The notes under the pieces: generated by a model
What the model was told of the DNA's origin: nothing
The model's input: the letters and a program-made list of their open reading frames with translations, nothing else
Database searches by the model: none
Assembly (NCBI GenBank): GCA_004322045.1
Contig: SCRN01000032.1
Span: 1-64,000, forward strand
DNA: 64,000 nt
Direction: 5' to 3'
Source of the DNA: Paraburkholderia sp.
GTDB taxonomy: Bacteria; Pseudomonadota; Gammaproteobacteria; Burkholderiales; Burkholderiaceae
Shown: piece by piece, positions 9,046 through 19,257 of the stretch
How the letters are laid out: each line of letters starts with the position of its first letter
Position numbering within the stretch: the first letter of the stretch is position 1
Position numbers and translations under genes: made by a program

Positions 9046-10443
9046 CTACTCGCGCGGAAAGCTCAGCGTGAATTCGATCCAACCGTCGGCCGAGCAACTG
9101 GCCGACACGCCGCCGCCGTGCAACCGCATGATCGCCTGCACGATCGACAAGCCGAGCCCGCTCGATTCCGTGAACTCGCTGCGCGCCGCATCGCCGCGAT
9201 AGAAACGGTCGAACAGGCGTGCGAGCGCCTCGCGCTCGATATGCGGCCCGAAATTGCCGATGCCGATGCGCGCGCCCGCGGCATCGGCATGCGCGTCGAT
9301 CCGCACGGTCGTGCCCGCATCAGCATAGCGCACTGCATTGACGACGACATTGCCGATCGCCCTGCGACACATGATCGGGTTCGCCGCCATCTCGCCGTCG
9401 GCGTCGATCTGAAACGTGATGCACCGTTCGTCGGCGATCCCGTCGAAATACTCGACGATCGCCTCGATCTCGCCGCGGATATCGATGCGCTCGCGCTCGA
9501 TAGGCTGCTGCCCATGATCGGCCTGCGCCAGGAACAGGATGTTTTGCGCGATCCGTGCGAGCCGCTCCAATTCTTCCAGATTCGATTCGAGCACGGCGCG
9601 ATAGTCCGCAACGCTGCGCTCGTGCGCGAGCGCGACCTGTGTTTCGCCGATCAGCACCCCAATCGGTGTGCGCAACTCGTGCGCAAGATCGGCCGAGAAC
9701 TGCAGCAATCGTTCGTAACCATGTTCGAGGCGATCGAGCATGGCATTGAAGGAGACCGCAAGGCTTTGCAATTCAGCCGGCGAGCCGGCCACATCGAGTC
9801 GCGTAGCCATACTGTTCGGAGAAATTTCGGCGGCCTTGCCCGCCATCAGCTTTAGCGGCATCAGCCCTCGGCTCGTGACCCAGTACGCGAGCGCGAGTGT
9901 CACGAGCACGGCACAGACGACCGTGATCCATACGCGCCTCAGGTAGATCGACAATACGCGCGCCTCCTGCGTCATCACGTGCGCCGCGATGATCTGCACG
10001 ACATCGCCATCGTCGCCGATCTGCGCCTGGGCAGCGACCCAGCGCATGCGCACGCCGTCTGGGCGCTTACCCTCGTAAAGCGCGTCGAGTCCTACGCGCT
10101 CGGCCACCGGCACGATATGGAGCGGCGGCAGCGCCATATGGTCGGGATTGACATCGATCATCGGCGCCGATCCTGCCCGCCTGAAAATGATCACGTCCTG
10201 GCTGTCCCCGAGCATCGTTTCGAAGAGCCTTGGCCGGGCTTCGATTTCGTTGATCGTGTACAGATCATGCAAGAGCGAACGAAAATGCTCGACGCGGCCG
10301 ATCAATTGATAGTCCGCGCGTGTGGACAGTGCACGATTGGTCGCATGGTACAGCGCGGCCCCCACCATGCCGACTACGACGCAGACGATCGCGGCGAACG
10401 AAAGCGCAATGCGAATTGCGAGCGAGCGCGCGGGCCGTCTCAC
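9046..10443 (-). CDS. sensor histidine kinase (heavy-metal/CusS-IrlS type)
   Basis: Inner-membrane kinase of 465 residues, paired with the response regulator upstream. It begins with GTG at 10443, overlapping the regulator stop (GTGA). The first transmembrane helix lies within residues 8-30, a periplasmic sensor of about 140 residues follows, and the second helix contains [22 protein letters not shown], HisKA (phospho-acceptor in [15 protein letters not shown]) and HATPase domains ([11 protein letters not shown] and [11 protein letters not shown]) complete it. The family includes copper/zinc/cadmium sensors, but the ligand here is unknown. The divergent cytochrome b / molybdoenzyme operon is a plausible target. 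Confidence 0.9.
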   Translation of the reverse strand: MRRPARSLAIRIALSFAAIVCVVVGMVGAALYHATNRALSTRADYQLIGRVEHFRSLLHDLYTINEIEARPRLFETMLGDSQDVIIFRRAGSAPMIDVNPDHMALPPLHIVPVAERVGLDALYEGKRPDGVRMRWVAAQAQIGDDGDVVQIIAAHVMTQEARVLSIYLRRVWITVVCAVLVTLALAYWVTSRGLMPLKLMAGKAAEISPNSMATRLDVAGSPAELQSLAVSFNAMLDRLEHGYERLLQFSADLAHELRTPIGVLIGETQVALAHERSVADYRAVLESNLEELERLARIAQNILFLAQADHGQQPIERERIDIRGEIEAIVEYFDGIADERCITFQIDADGEMAANPIMCRRAIGNVVVNAVRYADAGTTVRIDAHADAAGARIGIGNFGPHIEREALARLFDRFYRGDAARSEFTESSGLGLSIVQAIMRLHGGGVSASCSADGWIEFTLSFPRE

Positions 10444-11111
10444 GCGCCTTCCCCGAACGAATAGCCGATGCTGCGCACCGTATGAATCAGTTTGAGATCG
10501 AATGGATTGTCGATCTTGGCGCGCAGGCGCTTCACGGCGACATCGACTACGTTGGTGTCGCTGTCGAAGTTCATATCCCACACTTCGGAGGCGATCAACG
10601 TGCGCGACAATGCCTCGCCTTGGCGTTTGCAGAACAAATGCAGCAGCGCGAATTCCTTATTGGTCAAGGTGATGTCGATGCCCTTTCTCGTCACCTTGCG
10701 CCGTAAAACGTCCACTTGCAGGTCCGCTATCTTGAACGTATCCGATTCGCGCATGACGCCGCGCCGCAGCAACGTGCGAATGCGCAAAAGCAGTTCGGTA
10801 AACGAGAACGGCTTGACGAGATAATCGTCCGCGCCAAGCTCGAGGCCATGGATGCGATCCGCGACATGATCTCGCGCCGTAAGAAAAATGACAGGCAAGT
10901 CGCGCTTGGCACGCAGCGCCGACATGATTTGCCAGCCATCGATACCCGGCAACATCACATCGAGCACGACGAGTTCGTACGCGTTCGCGAGCGCTTGATG
11001 CAAACCGTCGGTGCCGTTGCGCGCGAGATCGACCTGATAGCCCGATTCCGTCAGGCCCTTCTTCAGATAATCGCCGGTCTTACGGTCGTCTTCAATCACG
11101 AGGATGGTCAT
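10440..11111 (-). CDS. OmpR/PhoB-family response regulator (CusR/IrlR-like)
   Basis: DNA-binding response regulator of 223 residues. The receiver domain has the acidic pocket (VIEDD), the phospho-acceptor Asp around residue 51 (VVLDVMLPG) and the conserved Lys in DYLVKPFSF. The C-terminal winged helix is complete, ending in RGKIDNPF-type and [10 protein letters not shown]-type segments. It is co-transcribed with the histidine kinase (4-base overlap). Divergent from it lies a cytochrome b gene, and the intervening 115 bases carry direct repeats suited to this regulator family. Confidence 0.93.
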   Translation of the reverse strand: MTILVIEDDRKTGDYLKKGLTESGYQVDLARNGTDGLHQALANAYELVVLDVMLPGIDGWQIMSALRAKRDLPVIFLTARDHVADRIHGLELGADDYLVKPFSFTELLLRIRTLLRRGVMRESDTFKIADLQVDVLRRKVTRKGIDITLTNKEFALLHLFCKRQGEALSRTLIASEVWDMNFDSDTNVVDVAVKRLRAKIDNPFDLKLIHTVRSIGYSFGEGA

Positions 11112-11173
11112 GCTGGCGCGGCCTTGATTGCATTGGCGACATTCTAGCGACCACTCGCCCGCCCCTTTCGTTC

Positions 11174-11203
11174 ATGACAAAAAAGTCATCGACGGGTCAT
11201 CGA
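11174..11203. promoter_or_regulatory. candidate response-regulator operator between divergent genes
   Basis: The intergenic stretch between the OmpR-type regulator and the cytochrome b gene contains an inverted repeat ATGAC-N6-GTCAT (11174-11189). It also has a direct repeat of GTCATCGA whose copies start at 11185 and 11196, 11 bases apart. Direct repeats with 11-base spacing are the usual binding pattern of OmpR/PhoB regulators. Binding by the adjacent regulator is an inference. Confidence 0.45.
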
Positions 11204-11226
11204 TCGATCAGCGCCGCGTTTCTACC

Positions 11227-11868
11227 ATGTCAAACGTTTTGGCTCCATCGAATGCGAGGCATGCCGTGCAAAACCAAACGCCACACGCTATCCAGCCGCT
11301 CTGGTTGCGCATCACACACTGGATCAACGCGCTCGCCATTGTGCTTATGGTGACGAGCGGCTGGCAAATCTACAACGCATCGCCGCTGTTCCAAGCGCTG
11401 ACGTTTCCGTCCGCCGTCACGTTGGGCGGCTGGCTCGGCGCCGCGACCGAGTGGCATTTCGCGGCGATGTGGTTATTGGTCGCCAACTTCGTGGTCTACC
11501 TCGCGATGAATATTGCAACCGGGCGTTTGCGGCGCCGCATGTTGCCGTTGAGCGTGAAGACGCTCATCAAAGATGCGAGCGCCGCCCTGCGCGGCAAATT
11601 GGGCCACGGCGATCTCGCTCACTACAACGCCGTGCAGAAACTCGCGTATCTCGCGGTCATCGTCGACCTGGCCATCGTCATTCTTTCCGGCCTCGTCGTC
11701 TGGAAATCGGTGCAATTCCCGCTGCTGCGAACGCTCATGGGCGGATACGACAACGCGCGCGTCGTGCACTTTTTCGGCATGAGCTTTCTCGTGGCGTTCT
11801 TCGTGGTTCATGTGGCGATGGTGGCGCTCGTGCCGCGTTCGCTGGTGGTCATGATTCGCGGACGGTAA
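11227..11868 (+). CDS. cytochrome b561-type membrane subunit of a molybdoenzyme
   Basis: A 213-residue di-haem b membrane protein with four hydrophobic helices. Likely haem ligands are in WLRITHWINALAIV, the ATEWHFAAMW helix, and the VVHFFGMSFLVAFFVVHVAM region, the pattern of Ni/Fe-hydrogenase and formate-dehydrogenase-type cytochrome b. The start ATG at 11227 was taken instead of an upstream in-frame start, because the longer N-terminus would cover the putative operator. The molybdopterin oxidoreductase follows 24 bases later, so this subunit probably exchanges electrons between that enzyme and the quinone pool. Confidence 0.83.
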   Translation: MSNVLAPSNARHAVQNQTPHAIQPLWLRITHWINALAIVLMVTSGWQIYNASPLFQALTFPSAVTLGGWLGAATEWHFAAMWLLVANFVVYLAMNIATGRLRRRMLPLSVKTLIKDASAALRGKLGHGDLAHYNAVQKLAYLAVIVDLAIVILSGLVVWKSVQFPLLRTLMGGYDNARVVHFFGMSFLVAFFVVHVAMVALVPRSLVVMIRGR

Positions 11869-11892
11869 CGCCGCGCCAACGGATATTCGACT

Positions 11893-12666
11893 ATGCCATT
11901 CAAACGCCCTCTGTCCCGCCCCGATGTCGAACTCATCATCAAGGACGCCGCAAAAGAATTGAAAGCGCCCGCGCGCCGGTTGTTCGGCAAGCGCATCCTT
12001 TCGCTCGGCGGCCTTGCGATGCTCTCGGGTTGCAGCATCACAGACGACAAGTCCGTCAACGCCATGCTGCGCACAATGTCGAGATTCAACGACGACATGC
12101 AAGCGCGCTTGTTCGATCCGAACGCGCTCGCGCCGACCTATCCCGAGTCGATGATCACGCGGCCATTTCCGTTCAATGCCTTCTACGACATAGACGAAGT
12201 GCCGCAAGTCGATCCGTCCGGCTACAAGCTCACGGTCGGCGGCCTCGTGAAAGGCAAGCGCGTATGGACGCTCGATGAGCTGCATGCCATGCCGCAAGAA
12301 AGCCAGATCACTCGGCACATCTGTATCGAGGGCTGGAGCGCGATCGGCAGGTGGGGCGGCGTGCGCTTCGCGCATTTCCTGGCGCGCGCCGGAGCGGATA
12401 CGAGCGCGAAATACGTCGCCTTTCACTGCGCCGACAACTATTCGACGAGCATCGACATGCCGACGGCGCTTCACGCGCAAACACTGCTCACGCTCACCTA
12501 CGACGGCCAGATCCTGCCGCCGAAGTACGGCTTTCCGATGAAGCTGCGCATGCCCGCGAAGCTCGGCTACAAGAACCCCAAGCACATCGTCGCCATCACC
12601 GTCACCAACGAATACCCGGGCGGCTATTGGGAAAACCAGGGCTACAACTGGTTCGGCGGTTCGTAA
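11893..12666 (+). CDS. sulfite oxidase-like molybdopterin-dependent oxidoreductase
   Basis: A 257-residue enzyme of the SUOX/MsrP (YedY) fold. The molybdenum-ligand cysteine region is visible as RHICIEGWSAIGRWGGV around residues 137-153. The conserved HCADNYSTSIDM and PPKYGFPMKLRMP segments follow. The N-terminus has a short hydrophobic stretch ending LSGC, which could be a lipoprotein or signal anchor, suggesting a periplasmic location. It is smaller than full sulfite dehydrogenases and lacks a cytochrome c domain. Electrons probably go to the adjacent cytochrome b. Whether the substrate is sulfite, methionine sulfoxide or another sulfur compound cannot be decided from sequence. Confidence 0.85.
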   Translation: MPFKRPLSRPDVELIIKDAAKELKAPARRLFGKRILSLGGLAMLSGCSITDDKSVNAMLRTMSRFNDDMQARLFDPNALAPTYPESMITRPFPFNAFYDIDEVPQVDPSGYKLTVGGLVKGKRVWTLDELHAMPQESQITRHICIEGWSAIGRWGGVRFAHFLARAGADTSAKYVAFHCADNYSTSIDMPTALHAQTLLTLTYDGQILPPKYGFPMKLRMPAKLGYKNPKHIVAITVTNEYPGGYWENQGYNWFGGS

Positions 12667-12708
12667 CGTTTCACGGTCCGATCACCTTCGACAACTCAAG
12701 GAGCTTTC

Positions 12709-13326
12709 ATGTCGATTCGAATCAAACTCGCTGCCAGCGTCGTCACGTTGACGCTTACCTCGATCACCTGCGCCGCATTCGCGCAAGCGCCGTCCAAACC
12801 GGCGCGCATCCGCGGCGACATCGTTGGGCTCTCGGCCGACACGCTTACCGTGCATCGCCGCAGCGGCGACACGGTCAAGATTTCGTTGAAGAGCGACACA
12901 CCTATCACCGCGCTGAAGAACATCAAGCTCCAAGACATCAAGCCCGGCTCGTTCGTCGGCACGGCGGCGATGACAGGCGTGGACGGCAAGCTGACCGCAA
13001 CCGAAGTGCTGGTCTTCCCGGAAGCCGCGCGCGGCACTGGCGAGGGGCATTACGCATGGGATCTGGGTCCGAACAGTACGATGACGAACGCGAACGTCGA
13101 TGAGGTCGTGCAAAGCACCGACGGGCGCAACCTGAAGCTCTCGTACAAGGGCGGCTCCAATGCGGTCACGGTGCCGGAGAACGTGCCCATCGTCACGTTC
13201 GCACCGGCAACGCGCAGCGATCTGCAAGCCGGCAAGCAAGTGTTCGTCGTCGCGAGCCCTATGGGGTCGGCGTATACGGCGCAGCGCATCGTGGTGGAGA
13301 AAGACGGCGTGAAGCCGCCGATGTAA
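12709..13326 (+). CDS. secreted hypothetical protein with OB-like beta repeats
   Basis: A 205-residue protein with a clear signal peptide (cleavage after TCAAFA) and a beta-rich mature part. It resembles the DUF5666-like proteins that carry repeated [19 protein letters not shown]-type strands. It has few charged clusters and no recognisable catalytic residues. A GGAG ribosome site precedes the ATG. It lies 42 bases after the molybdoenzyme gene in the same direction and is likely co-transcribed. No function is assigned. It could be an accessory protein of the cytochrome b / molybdoenzyme pair, but that rests only on location. Confidence 0.75.
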   Translation: MSIRIKLAASVVTLTLTSITCAAFAQAPSKPARIRGDIVGLSADTLTVHRRSGDTVKISLKSDTPITALKNIKLQDIKPGSFVGTAAMTGVDGKLTATEVLVFPEAARGTGEGHYAWDLGPNSTMTNANVDEVVQSTDGRNLKLSYKGGSNAVTVPENVPIVTFAPATRSDLQAGKQVFVVASPMGSAYTAQRIVVEKDGVKPPM

Positions 13327-13389
13327 GGGGGCGCATCGATCGGCGCCGTTGCAACACGCTTGCTGGAATATACGGCGCTCGCCCCCCGC

Positions 13390-13557
13390 CTACCTGAACG
13401 GCCCGAGCTGCGACTCGGGCACGTCGATCCTCAAATCCCCCATCAGCACCGTCTCGATCGGCTCGCCCGACGCCCCTTCACTCGCCACCGCGCACCACCA
13501 CGTACGATGCAACGCAGGTGCAAACGGCAAGCCCGCCCGCGGGACACAGTGTGTCAT
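13390..13557 (-). CDS. small hypothetical ORF (55 residues)
   Basis: An open frame of 55 codons with ATG at 13557 and TAG at 13390-13392. Its composition looks coding, with strongly GC-biased third positions in the second half and a globular-looking segment ([18 protein letters not shown]). It lies divergent from frmR, within an otherwise gene-free 325-base stretch. No family was recognised. It may be an intact small protein or the tail of a decayed gene; no strong ribosome site was identified. Confidence 0.33.
   Translation of the reverse strand: MTHCVPRAGLPFAPALHRTWWCAVASEGASGEPIETVLMGDLRIDVPESQLGPFR
13543..13555. promoter_or_regulatory. perfect dyad GACAC-AGT-GTGTC
   Basis: A 13-base perfect palindrome overlapping the start of the small minus-strand ORF and about 100 bases upstream of frmR. 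Its GTGTC half matches the GTGTCA arms of the dyad in the xoxF/mtdB intergenic region, so it may be recognised by the same regulator, although the spacing differs. Confidence 0.28.
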
Positions 13558-13596
13558 CGAACAGGCTGCAGCGCTTGTTTCAACTTGCGGCTTTCA

Positions 13597-13636
13597 TACT
13601 GCCGCCCAGTATGCTACTTTATACTGTACCCCAGTT
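13597..13636 (+). promoter_or_regulatory. tandem FrmR-type operators in the frmR promoter
   Basis: Two copies of the CsoR/RcnR/FrmR-class operator pattern TACT-N7-AGTA are present. Copy one is TACT-GCCGCCC-AGTA (13598-13612, extended by one base on each side to a perfect ATACT/AGTAT dyad). Copy two is TACT-GTACCCC-AGTT (13622-13636), 24 bases downstream. A TATACT -10-like hexamer (13620-13625) overlaps copy two. The N7 spacer is C-rich on this strand, i.e. G-rich on the other, as in known sites of the family. This fits repression of frmR-frmA-gfa-frmB relieved by formaldehyde. Confidence 0.68.
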
Positions 13637-13651
13637 CCGATAGCGAGAAAA

Positions 13652-15099
<1,448 letters not shown>

Positions 15100-15139
15100 T
15101 CGCGAACGACAACAACTGACCCCAACCAGGAGACAGGTC

Positions 15140-15715
15140 ATGACCACGGCAATTCACCCTAGCGTCGACCACGGCATTCAGAAGGGCGCGAGCGATTTCA
15201 AAGGCGGTACCTTGCGATGCTCATGTGCAACCGATCCCGTGGAGGTGCGCGTGGATTCGCAGGTGTTGTTCAATCACGCGTGCGGCTGCACGAAGTGCTG
15301 GAAACCCGCCGGCGCCCTATTTTCGGTCGTGGGCGTCGTGCCGCGCGACAAGCTGACCGTGACGGCACACGGCGAAAAGCTCAAGGTCGTGGACGAATCG
15401 GCGCTAATTCAGCGTCATGCCTGCACCGGTTGCGGCAAGCACTTGTTCGGGCGCATCGAGAACAAGGACCATGCGTTCTACGGGCTCGACTTCATTCATA
15501 CGGAGCTGTCGAAGGACGCCGGCTGGGACGGCCCTGGTTTCGCCGCATTCGTCTCGTCCATCATCGAAAACGGCACGCCGCCGTCCGCGATGGCCGACGT
15601 GCGCAAGACGCTGCGAGAGAAAGGACTCGAGCCGTACGACTGCCTGAGTCCTGCACTGATGGACCTCTTGGCCATTCATGCGGCCAAGGCCAAAGGCACC
15701 TACCGCGAGGCTTGA
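15140..15715 (+). CDS. gfa: S-(hydroxymethyl)glutathione synthase (glutathione-dependent formaldehyde-activating enzyme)
   Basis: A 191-residue zinc protein of the GFA fold that accelerates condensation of formaldehyde with glutathione. Zinc-binding cysteines are visible in [14 protein letters not shown], the [13 protein letters not shown] segment and the [15 protein letters not shown] segment. Length and motif order match characterised Gfa. It begins 40 bases after frmA behind CAGGAGACAGGTC, and the hydrolase gene starts 5 bases after its stop. Together these three genes make the complete glutathione route to formate. Confidence 0.95.
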   Translation: MTTAIHPSVDHGIQKGASDFKGGTLRCSCATDPVEVRVDSQVLFNHACGCTKCWKPAGALFSVVGVVPRDKLTVTAHGEKLKVVDESALIQRHACTGCGKHLFGRIENKDHAFYGLDFIHTELSKDAGWDGPGFAAFVSSIIENGTPPSAMADVRKTLREKGLEPYDCLSPALMDLLAIHAAKAKGTYREA

Positions 15716-15720
15716 TCGAT

Positions 15721-16551
15721 ATGGAACGCGTTGAGCAACACGTTTGTCATGAGGGATACCAGGAAGTGTGGACGCATGCCTCCTCCACCCTTCAGTGCGA
15801 GATGCGCTTCGCCATCTACTTGCCGAGCGAGGCCTTGAGCGGCCAGCCCTGCCCGGTTCTGTACTGGCTCTCTGGTCTCACCTGCACCGAGCAGAACTTC
15901 ATTACGAAAAGTGGCGCTCAACGCTACGCAGCGGAGCACGGGCTCGTCATCGTCGCGCCGGACACGAGCCCCCGCGGCGACGAGGTGGCCGACGATCCGA
16001 GCTACGATCTCGGCAAAGGCGCCGGCTTCTATGTCAATGCTACGCGGCAACCGTGGGCCAAGCATTACCGCATGTACGACTACGTCGTCGACGAACTCCC
16101 GGCACTGATCGAAGCGCGGTTTCCGGTCACGCAGGCGCGCTCGATCAGCGGGCACTCGATGGGCGGGCATGGCGCATTGACCATCGCGCTGCGCAATCCG
16201 GCACACTATCGCAGCGTGTCGGCGTTTTCGCCGATCGTCGCGCCAAGCCAAGTGCCTTGGGGCGAAAAGGCGTTCACAGCCTATCTCGGCGACGATCGGC
16301 AAGCGTGGAAAGACTACGACGCGGTGGAGCTCGTCAAGGCCGGGGCCAGACGCTTGCCACTACGGATCGATCAAGGCAGCGGCGACGAATTCCTGGACAA
16401 GCAGTTAAAGCCCGAGCTGTTGCGCGCAGCCTGCGACGCAACGGGACACCCGCTCGAACTGAATCTGCGCTCCGGCTACGACCACAGCTATTACTTCATC
16501 GCCAGTTTCATCGGCGAGCACATCGCCTATCACGCAAAAGCATTGCGTTGA
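15721..16551 (+). CDS. frmB: S-formylglutathione hydrolase
   Basis: A 276-residue serine hydrolase (esterase D family) releasing formate and glutathione. The nucleophile elbow is [11 protein letters not shown] (Ser about residue 147). The catalytic Asp and His lie in [16 protein letters not shown] and GYDHSYYFI. The oxyanion region [11 protein letters not shown] is intact. The ATG at 15721 is only 5 bases after the gfa stop. The last 22 bases overlap the 3-prime end of the convergent cbbY-like gene. Confidence 0.95.
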   Translation: MERVEQHVCHEGYQEVWTHASSTLQCEMRFAIYLPSEALSGQPCPVLYWLSGLTCTEQNFITKSGAQRYAAEHGLVIVAPDTSPRGDEVADDPSYDLGKGAGFYVNATRQPWAKHYRMYDYVVDELPALIEARFPVTQARSISGHSMGGHGALTIALRNPAHYRSVSAFSPIVAPSQVPWGEKAFTAYLGDDRQAWKDYDAVELVKAGARRLPLRIDQGSGDEFLDKQLKPELLRAACDATGHPLELNLRSGYDHSYYFIASFIGEHIAYHAKALR

Positions 16552-17294
16552 TTGGCATGCAGGCGCCGCAGCACGTCTAGGTCCACCCAGCCCTGCTCCG
16601 TCTCGGCCATGCCGTGCGGCAGCGGCTGGTCCGGGTCGCCCAGGTGAGGCAGCACGCACAGCGCGCCGTCGAAACGCTGTCGCGCGGTGTAGGCAGTGGT
16701 CGTGATCAACGTCGGAATTCCTGCCGCGCGCGCCGCACGCAGTCCGTTCTCCGAATCTTCCAGCGCAAGGCATTCGGCTGCCGGCAAACCGAGTTCGCGC
16801 AACGCAGCGTAATACACGTCGGGGGCGGGCTTCTTCGCCGGCGCAGTCGACGCATCGCATATGGCGGAGAACCGCTCGCGCCAGGACGATCCGAGCGCCG
16901 GGCACAGCAGCGCGTCGAGATTATCGGGCGTCGTGGTCGTGGCGATCGCCAGCGCCAAGCCGGCCGCGCTCGCTTCTTCTATCAAACGCCGAATACCCGG
17001 CCGCAACGCCAACGCGCCGCCGCGCACGCGCTCGACGTAGTAGTGCGTCTTGATCGCATGAACCGCCTCGATGGTCTCGGCGATTGCGCCGCCCGCTGCC
17101 TCCTCGGGCTCGAGGCAGCGCCAATAATGACCGATGCGCTCCTTGCCGCCCGCCACGTGGAGCAAGCGCCCATAGAGGCGTTCATCCCAATGCCAGTTCA
17201 AACCGACTTGCGCAAACGCGGCGTTGAACGCCTCGCAATGGGCCGCCTCGGTATCCGCCATCGTCCCGTCGACGTCGAAGATCAATGCTTGCAT
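16530..17294 (-). CDS. cbbY: HAD-IA phosphatase CbbY
   Basis: A 254-residue haloacid-dehalogenase phosphatase. Motif I is [11 protein letters not shown] at the N-terminus, motif II is IATTTTPDN, and motif IV is [16 protein letters not shown]. CbbY proteins dephosphorylate xylulose-1,5-bisphosphate, a misfire inhibitor of RuBisCO. The location as the last gene after cbbA, in a Calvin-cycle context, supports that assignment over other HAD phosphatases. The start at 17294 ([10 protein letters not shown]) follows a GAGGAAAGG ribosome site. The coding end overlaps frmB on the opposite strand by 22 bases. Confidence 0.87.
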   Translation of the reverse strand: MQALIFDVDGTMADTEAAHCEAFNAAFAQVGLNWHWDERLYGRLLHVAGGKERIGHYWRCLEPEEAAGGAIAETIEAVHAIKTHYYVERVRGGALALRPGIRRLIEEASAAGLALAIATTTTPDNLDALLCPALGSSWRERFSAICDASTAPAKKPAPDVYYAALRELGLPAAECLALEDSENGLRAARAAGIPTLITTTAYTARQRFDGALCVLPHLGDPDQPLPHGMAETEQGWVDLDVLRRLHANQRNAFA

Positions 17295-17437
17295 CTGCCT
17301 TTCCTCTGTGCGTGCCGCGCCATCGCGGTTCTTGCCGCGCGGCTTCGGCGATTCTCGATCTGGTGAACCGTGCGAGGCAGGTGATCGCTTGCCTGGGAAC
17401 GAAAGAAAATCGATTCGCGCCCGCCTGCACCGTGGCT

Positions 17438-18484
17438 TTACGTTCTGGCGCCGTACGATTGCGCCATTCGTTCGAGCGAAACCGGCTTGATCATGGACGC
17501 CTGCCCGCTGCAGCCGAATGCGTCGAAGCGTGTGACGCAAATGCCGCGCGCAGCCTTCTTGGCCGCCGCGAATGCCTTGCGCGGATCGAATTCCTCAGGC
17601 TGCTCGGCGAAGAGTCGTCGCATCGCGCCGGTCATCGCGAGACGGATATCCGTGTCGATGTTGACCTTGCGCACCCCGCTGGCAATGCCGCGCTGAATCT
17701 CTTCGACCGGCACGCCGTACGTCTCTTTGATCTCGCCGCCGAAGCGCCGGATGATCTCGAGCCACTCCTGCGGCACCGACGACGAGCCGTGCATCACGAG
17801 ATGCGTGTCGGGTATGTGTGTGTGGATCTGCCCGATACGGTCGATCGCGAGAATGTCCCCGCTCGGCTTGCGCGTGAACTTATATGCGCCATGCGAGGTG
17901 CCGATGGCTATGGCGAGTGCGTCGACGCCCGTGCGTTCGACGAAGTCTTTCGCCTGAGCAGGATCGGTCAGCAGCATGTCGTGCGAAAGCTTGCCCGCCG
18001 CGCCCACGCCGTCTTCCTCGCCGGCCTCTCCCGTCTCGAGCGAACCGAGGCATCCCAGCTCGCCCTCGACCGAGACGCCGACCGCATGCGCCATCTCGCA
18101 GACGGCGCGCGTGACACGCACGTTGTAGTCGTAGCTCGCCGGCGTTTTCATGTCGTCTTCGAGCGAGCCATCCATCATCACGCTGGAAAAGCCCGAACGG
18201 ATCGCGATCTGAGAGACGGCCGGGCTCGCACCGTGATCCTGATGCAGCACGACGGGGATGTCCGGATGCGCTTCGATTGCAGCCAGCACCATGTGGCGCA
18301 AATACGGCTCGCCCGCATATTTGCGCGCGCCCGCCGACGCCTGCAGAATGACCGGGCTTTGCGTGTCCTCCGCAGCCTCCATGATCGCCTGGATCTGCTC
18401 GAGATTATTGACGTTGAATGCAGGCACGCCGTAGTCGTGCTCTGCCGCATGGTCGAGCAGTTGGCGCAGTGAGATGAGTGCCAT
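17438..18484 (-). CDS. cbbA: fructose-bisphosphate aldolase class II, Calvin subtype
   Basis: Zinc-dependent aldolase of 348 residues, condensing dihydroxyacetone phosphate with glyceraldehyde-3-phosphate or erythrose-4-phosphate in CO2 fixation. Zinc and catalytic regions include [22 protein letters not shown], and the phosphate-binding [13 protein letters not shown] and HGSSSVPQ stretches. Length and the Calvin-type [14 protein letters not shown] segment match CbbA. The ATG follows CAGGAGACTTCC. It lies between cbbZ (21 bases) and cbbY, all co-directional. Confidence 0.95.
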   Translation of the reverse strand: MALISLRQLLDHAAEHDYGVPAFNVNNLEQIQAIMEAAEDTQSPVILQASAGARKYAGEPYLRHMVLAAIEAHPDIPVVLHQDHGASPAVSQIAIRSGFSSVMMDGSLEDDMKTPASYDYNVRVTRAVCEMAHAVGVSVEGELGCLGSLETGEAGEEDGVGAAGKLSHDMLLTDPAQAKDFVERTGVDALAIAIGTSHGAYKFTRKPSGDILAIDRIGQIHTHIPDTHLVMHGSSSVPQEWLEIIRRFGGEIKETYGVPVEEIQRGIASGVRKVNIDTDIRLAMTGAMRRLFAEQPEEFDPRKAFAAAKKAARGICVTRFDAFGCSGQASMIKPVSLERMAQSYGART

Positions 18485-18505
18485 GGAAGTCTCCTGTGAA
18501 ATGCC

Positions 18506-19180
18506 TCAATGCAGTGAGACGACGTGTTCGGCCATCTCTGCAATCGATGCGAACACCCGGTCCGGATGCGCATCTTCGATCGGTTCGCCGTAGTTGTAGC
18601 CGTATGGCACCGCCCACGCGGCAACGCCGGCACGATGCGCAGATTCCACGTCGGTGCGCGAATCGCCCAGGTGGGCGGCCGCTTGCGCGGGCACGTTCAG
18701 ACGGTCGATGCAATAGCGAATGGGCAGCGGATGCGGTTTCTTGTAAGGCAGGCTGTCGCCGCCGAGCACCACGTCGAAATAGCTATCCAAACCGGCGTTT
18801 TCCAGCAGGCGCAGCGCGAACTTGCGCTCCTTGTTCGTGACGACGGCGAGGTGAATATCCGCGGATTTCAATGTCTCGAGCGCGTCCGGCACACCCGGAT
18901 AAGGCTGTGCGGTCGAACCGGCGGTGGCGTCGTAATGCTCGACGAACACGGGCATCACCGCATCGAGCGCGACCACGCGGTCGACCACGACGCTGGCGAG
19001 CACCTCCCGCATGAGCGCTTGCATGCCGTTCCCGATGAACCCGGTGACTGCGCCGAGCTCGATCGGCCCGTATCCGTACGCGTGGAGCGTGCGATTGACT
19101 GCGAGCGCGATCTCGGGCGCCGTGTCGAACAAGGTGCCGTCGAGATCGAAGGTGATAAGGCGCGCTTTCATCGCCGACAT
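18506..19180 (-). CDS. cbbZ: phosphoglycolate phosphatase
   Basis: A 224-residue HAD-superfamily phosphatase that removes 2-phosphoglycolate formed by RuBisCO oxygenation. Motif I is FDLDGTLFDTAPEI, motif II is VVTNKERKFA, and the acidic motif is HLGDSRTDVESAHRAG. Both ATG codons near the start (19180 and 19171) are usable. It is followed after 21 bases by cbbA. The 77 bases ahead of it carry a TTGAAYATTCAC element also found upstream of cbbL, so this group may have its own CbbR-controlled promoter. Confidence 0.93.
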   Translation of the reverse strand: MSAMKARLITFDLDGTLFDTAPEIALAVNRTLHAYGYGPIELGAVTGFIGNGMQALMREVLASVVVDRVVALDAVMPVFVEHYDATAGSTAQPYPGVPDALETLKSADIHLAVVTNKERKFALRLLENAGLDSYFDVVLGGDSLPYKKPHPLPIRYCIDRLNVPAQAAAHLGDSRTDVESAHRAGVAAWAVPYGYNYGEPIEDAHPDRVFASIAEMAEHVVSLH

Positions 19181-19228
19181 GCCTCTCTAACCCGATGTGA
19201 GGCCCTAGATTAAGCGGCGCGATATCCC

Positions 19229-19240
19229 TTGAACATTCAC
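19229..19240 (-). promoter_or_regulatory. candidate CbbR box ahead of cbbZ (TTGAACATTCAC)
   Basis: Twelve-base near-palindrome located 49 bases before the cbbZ start. It differs by one base from the element ahead of cbbL (36230-36241), and both are followed by similar T-rich bases on the plus strand. Shared position and sequence suggest recognition by CbbR, a LysR-type regulator encoded immediately upstream. Confidence 0.5.
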
Positions 19241-19257
19241 TTTTTCTTTGCTCTCGA

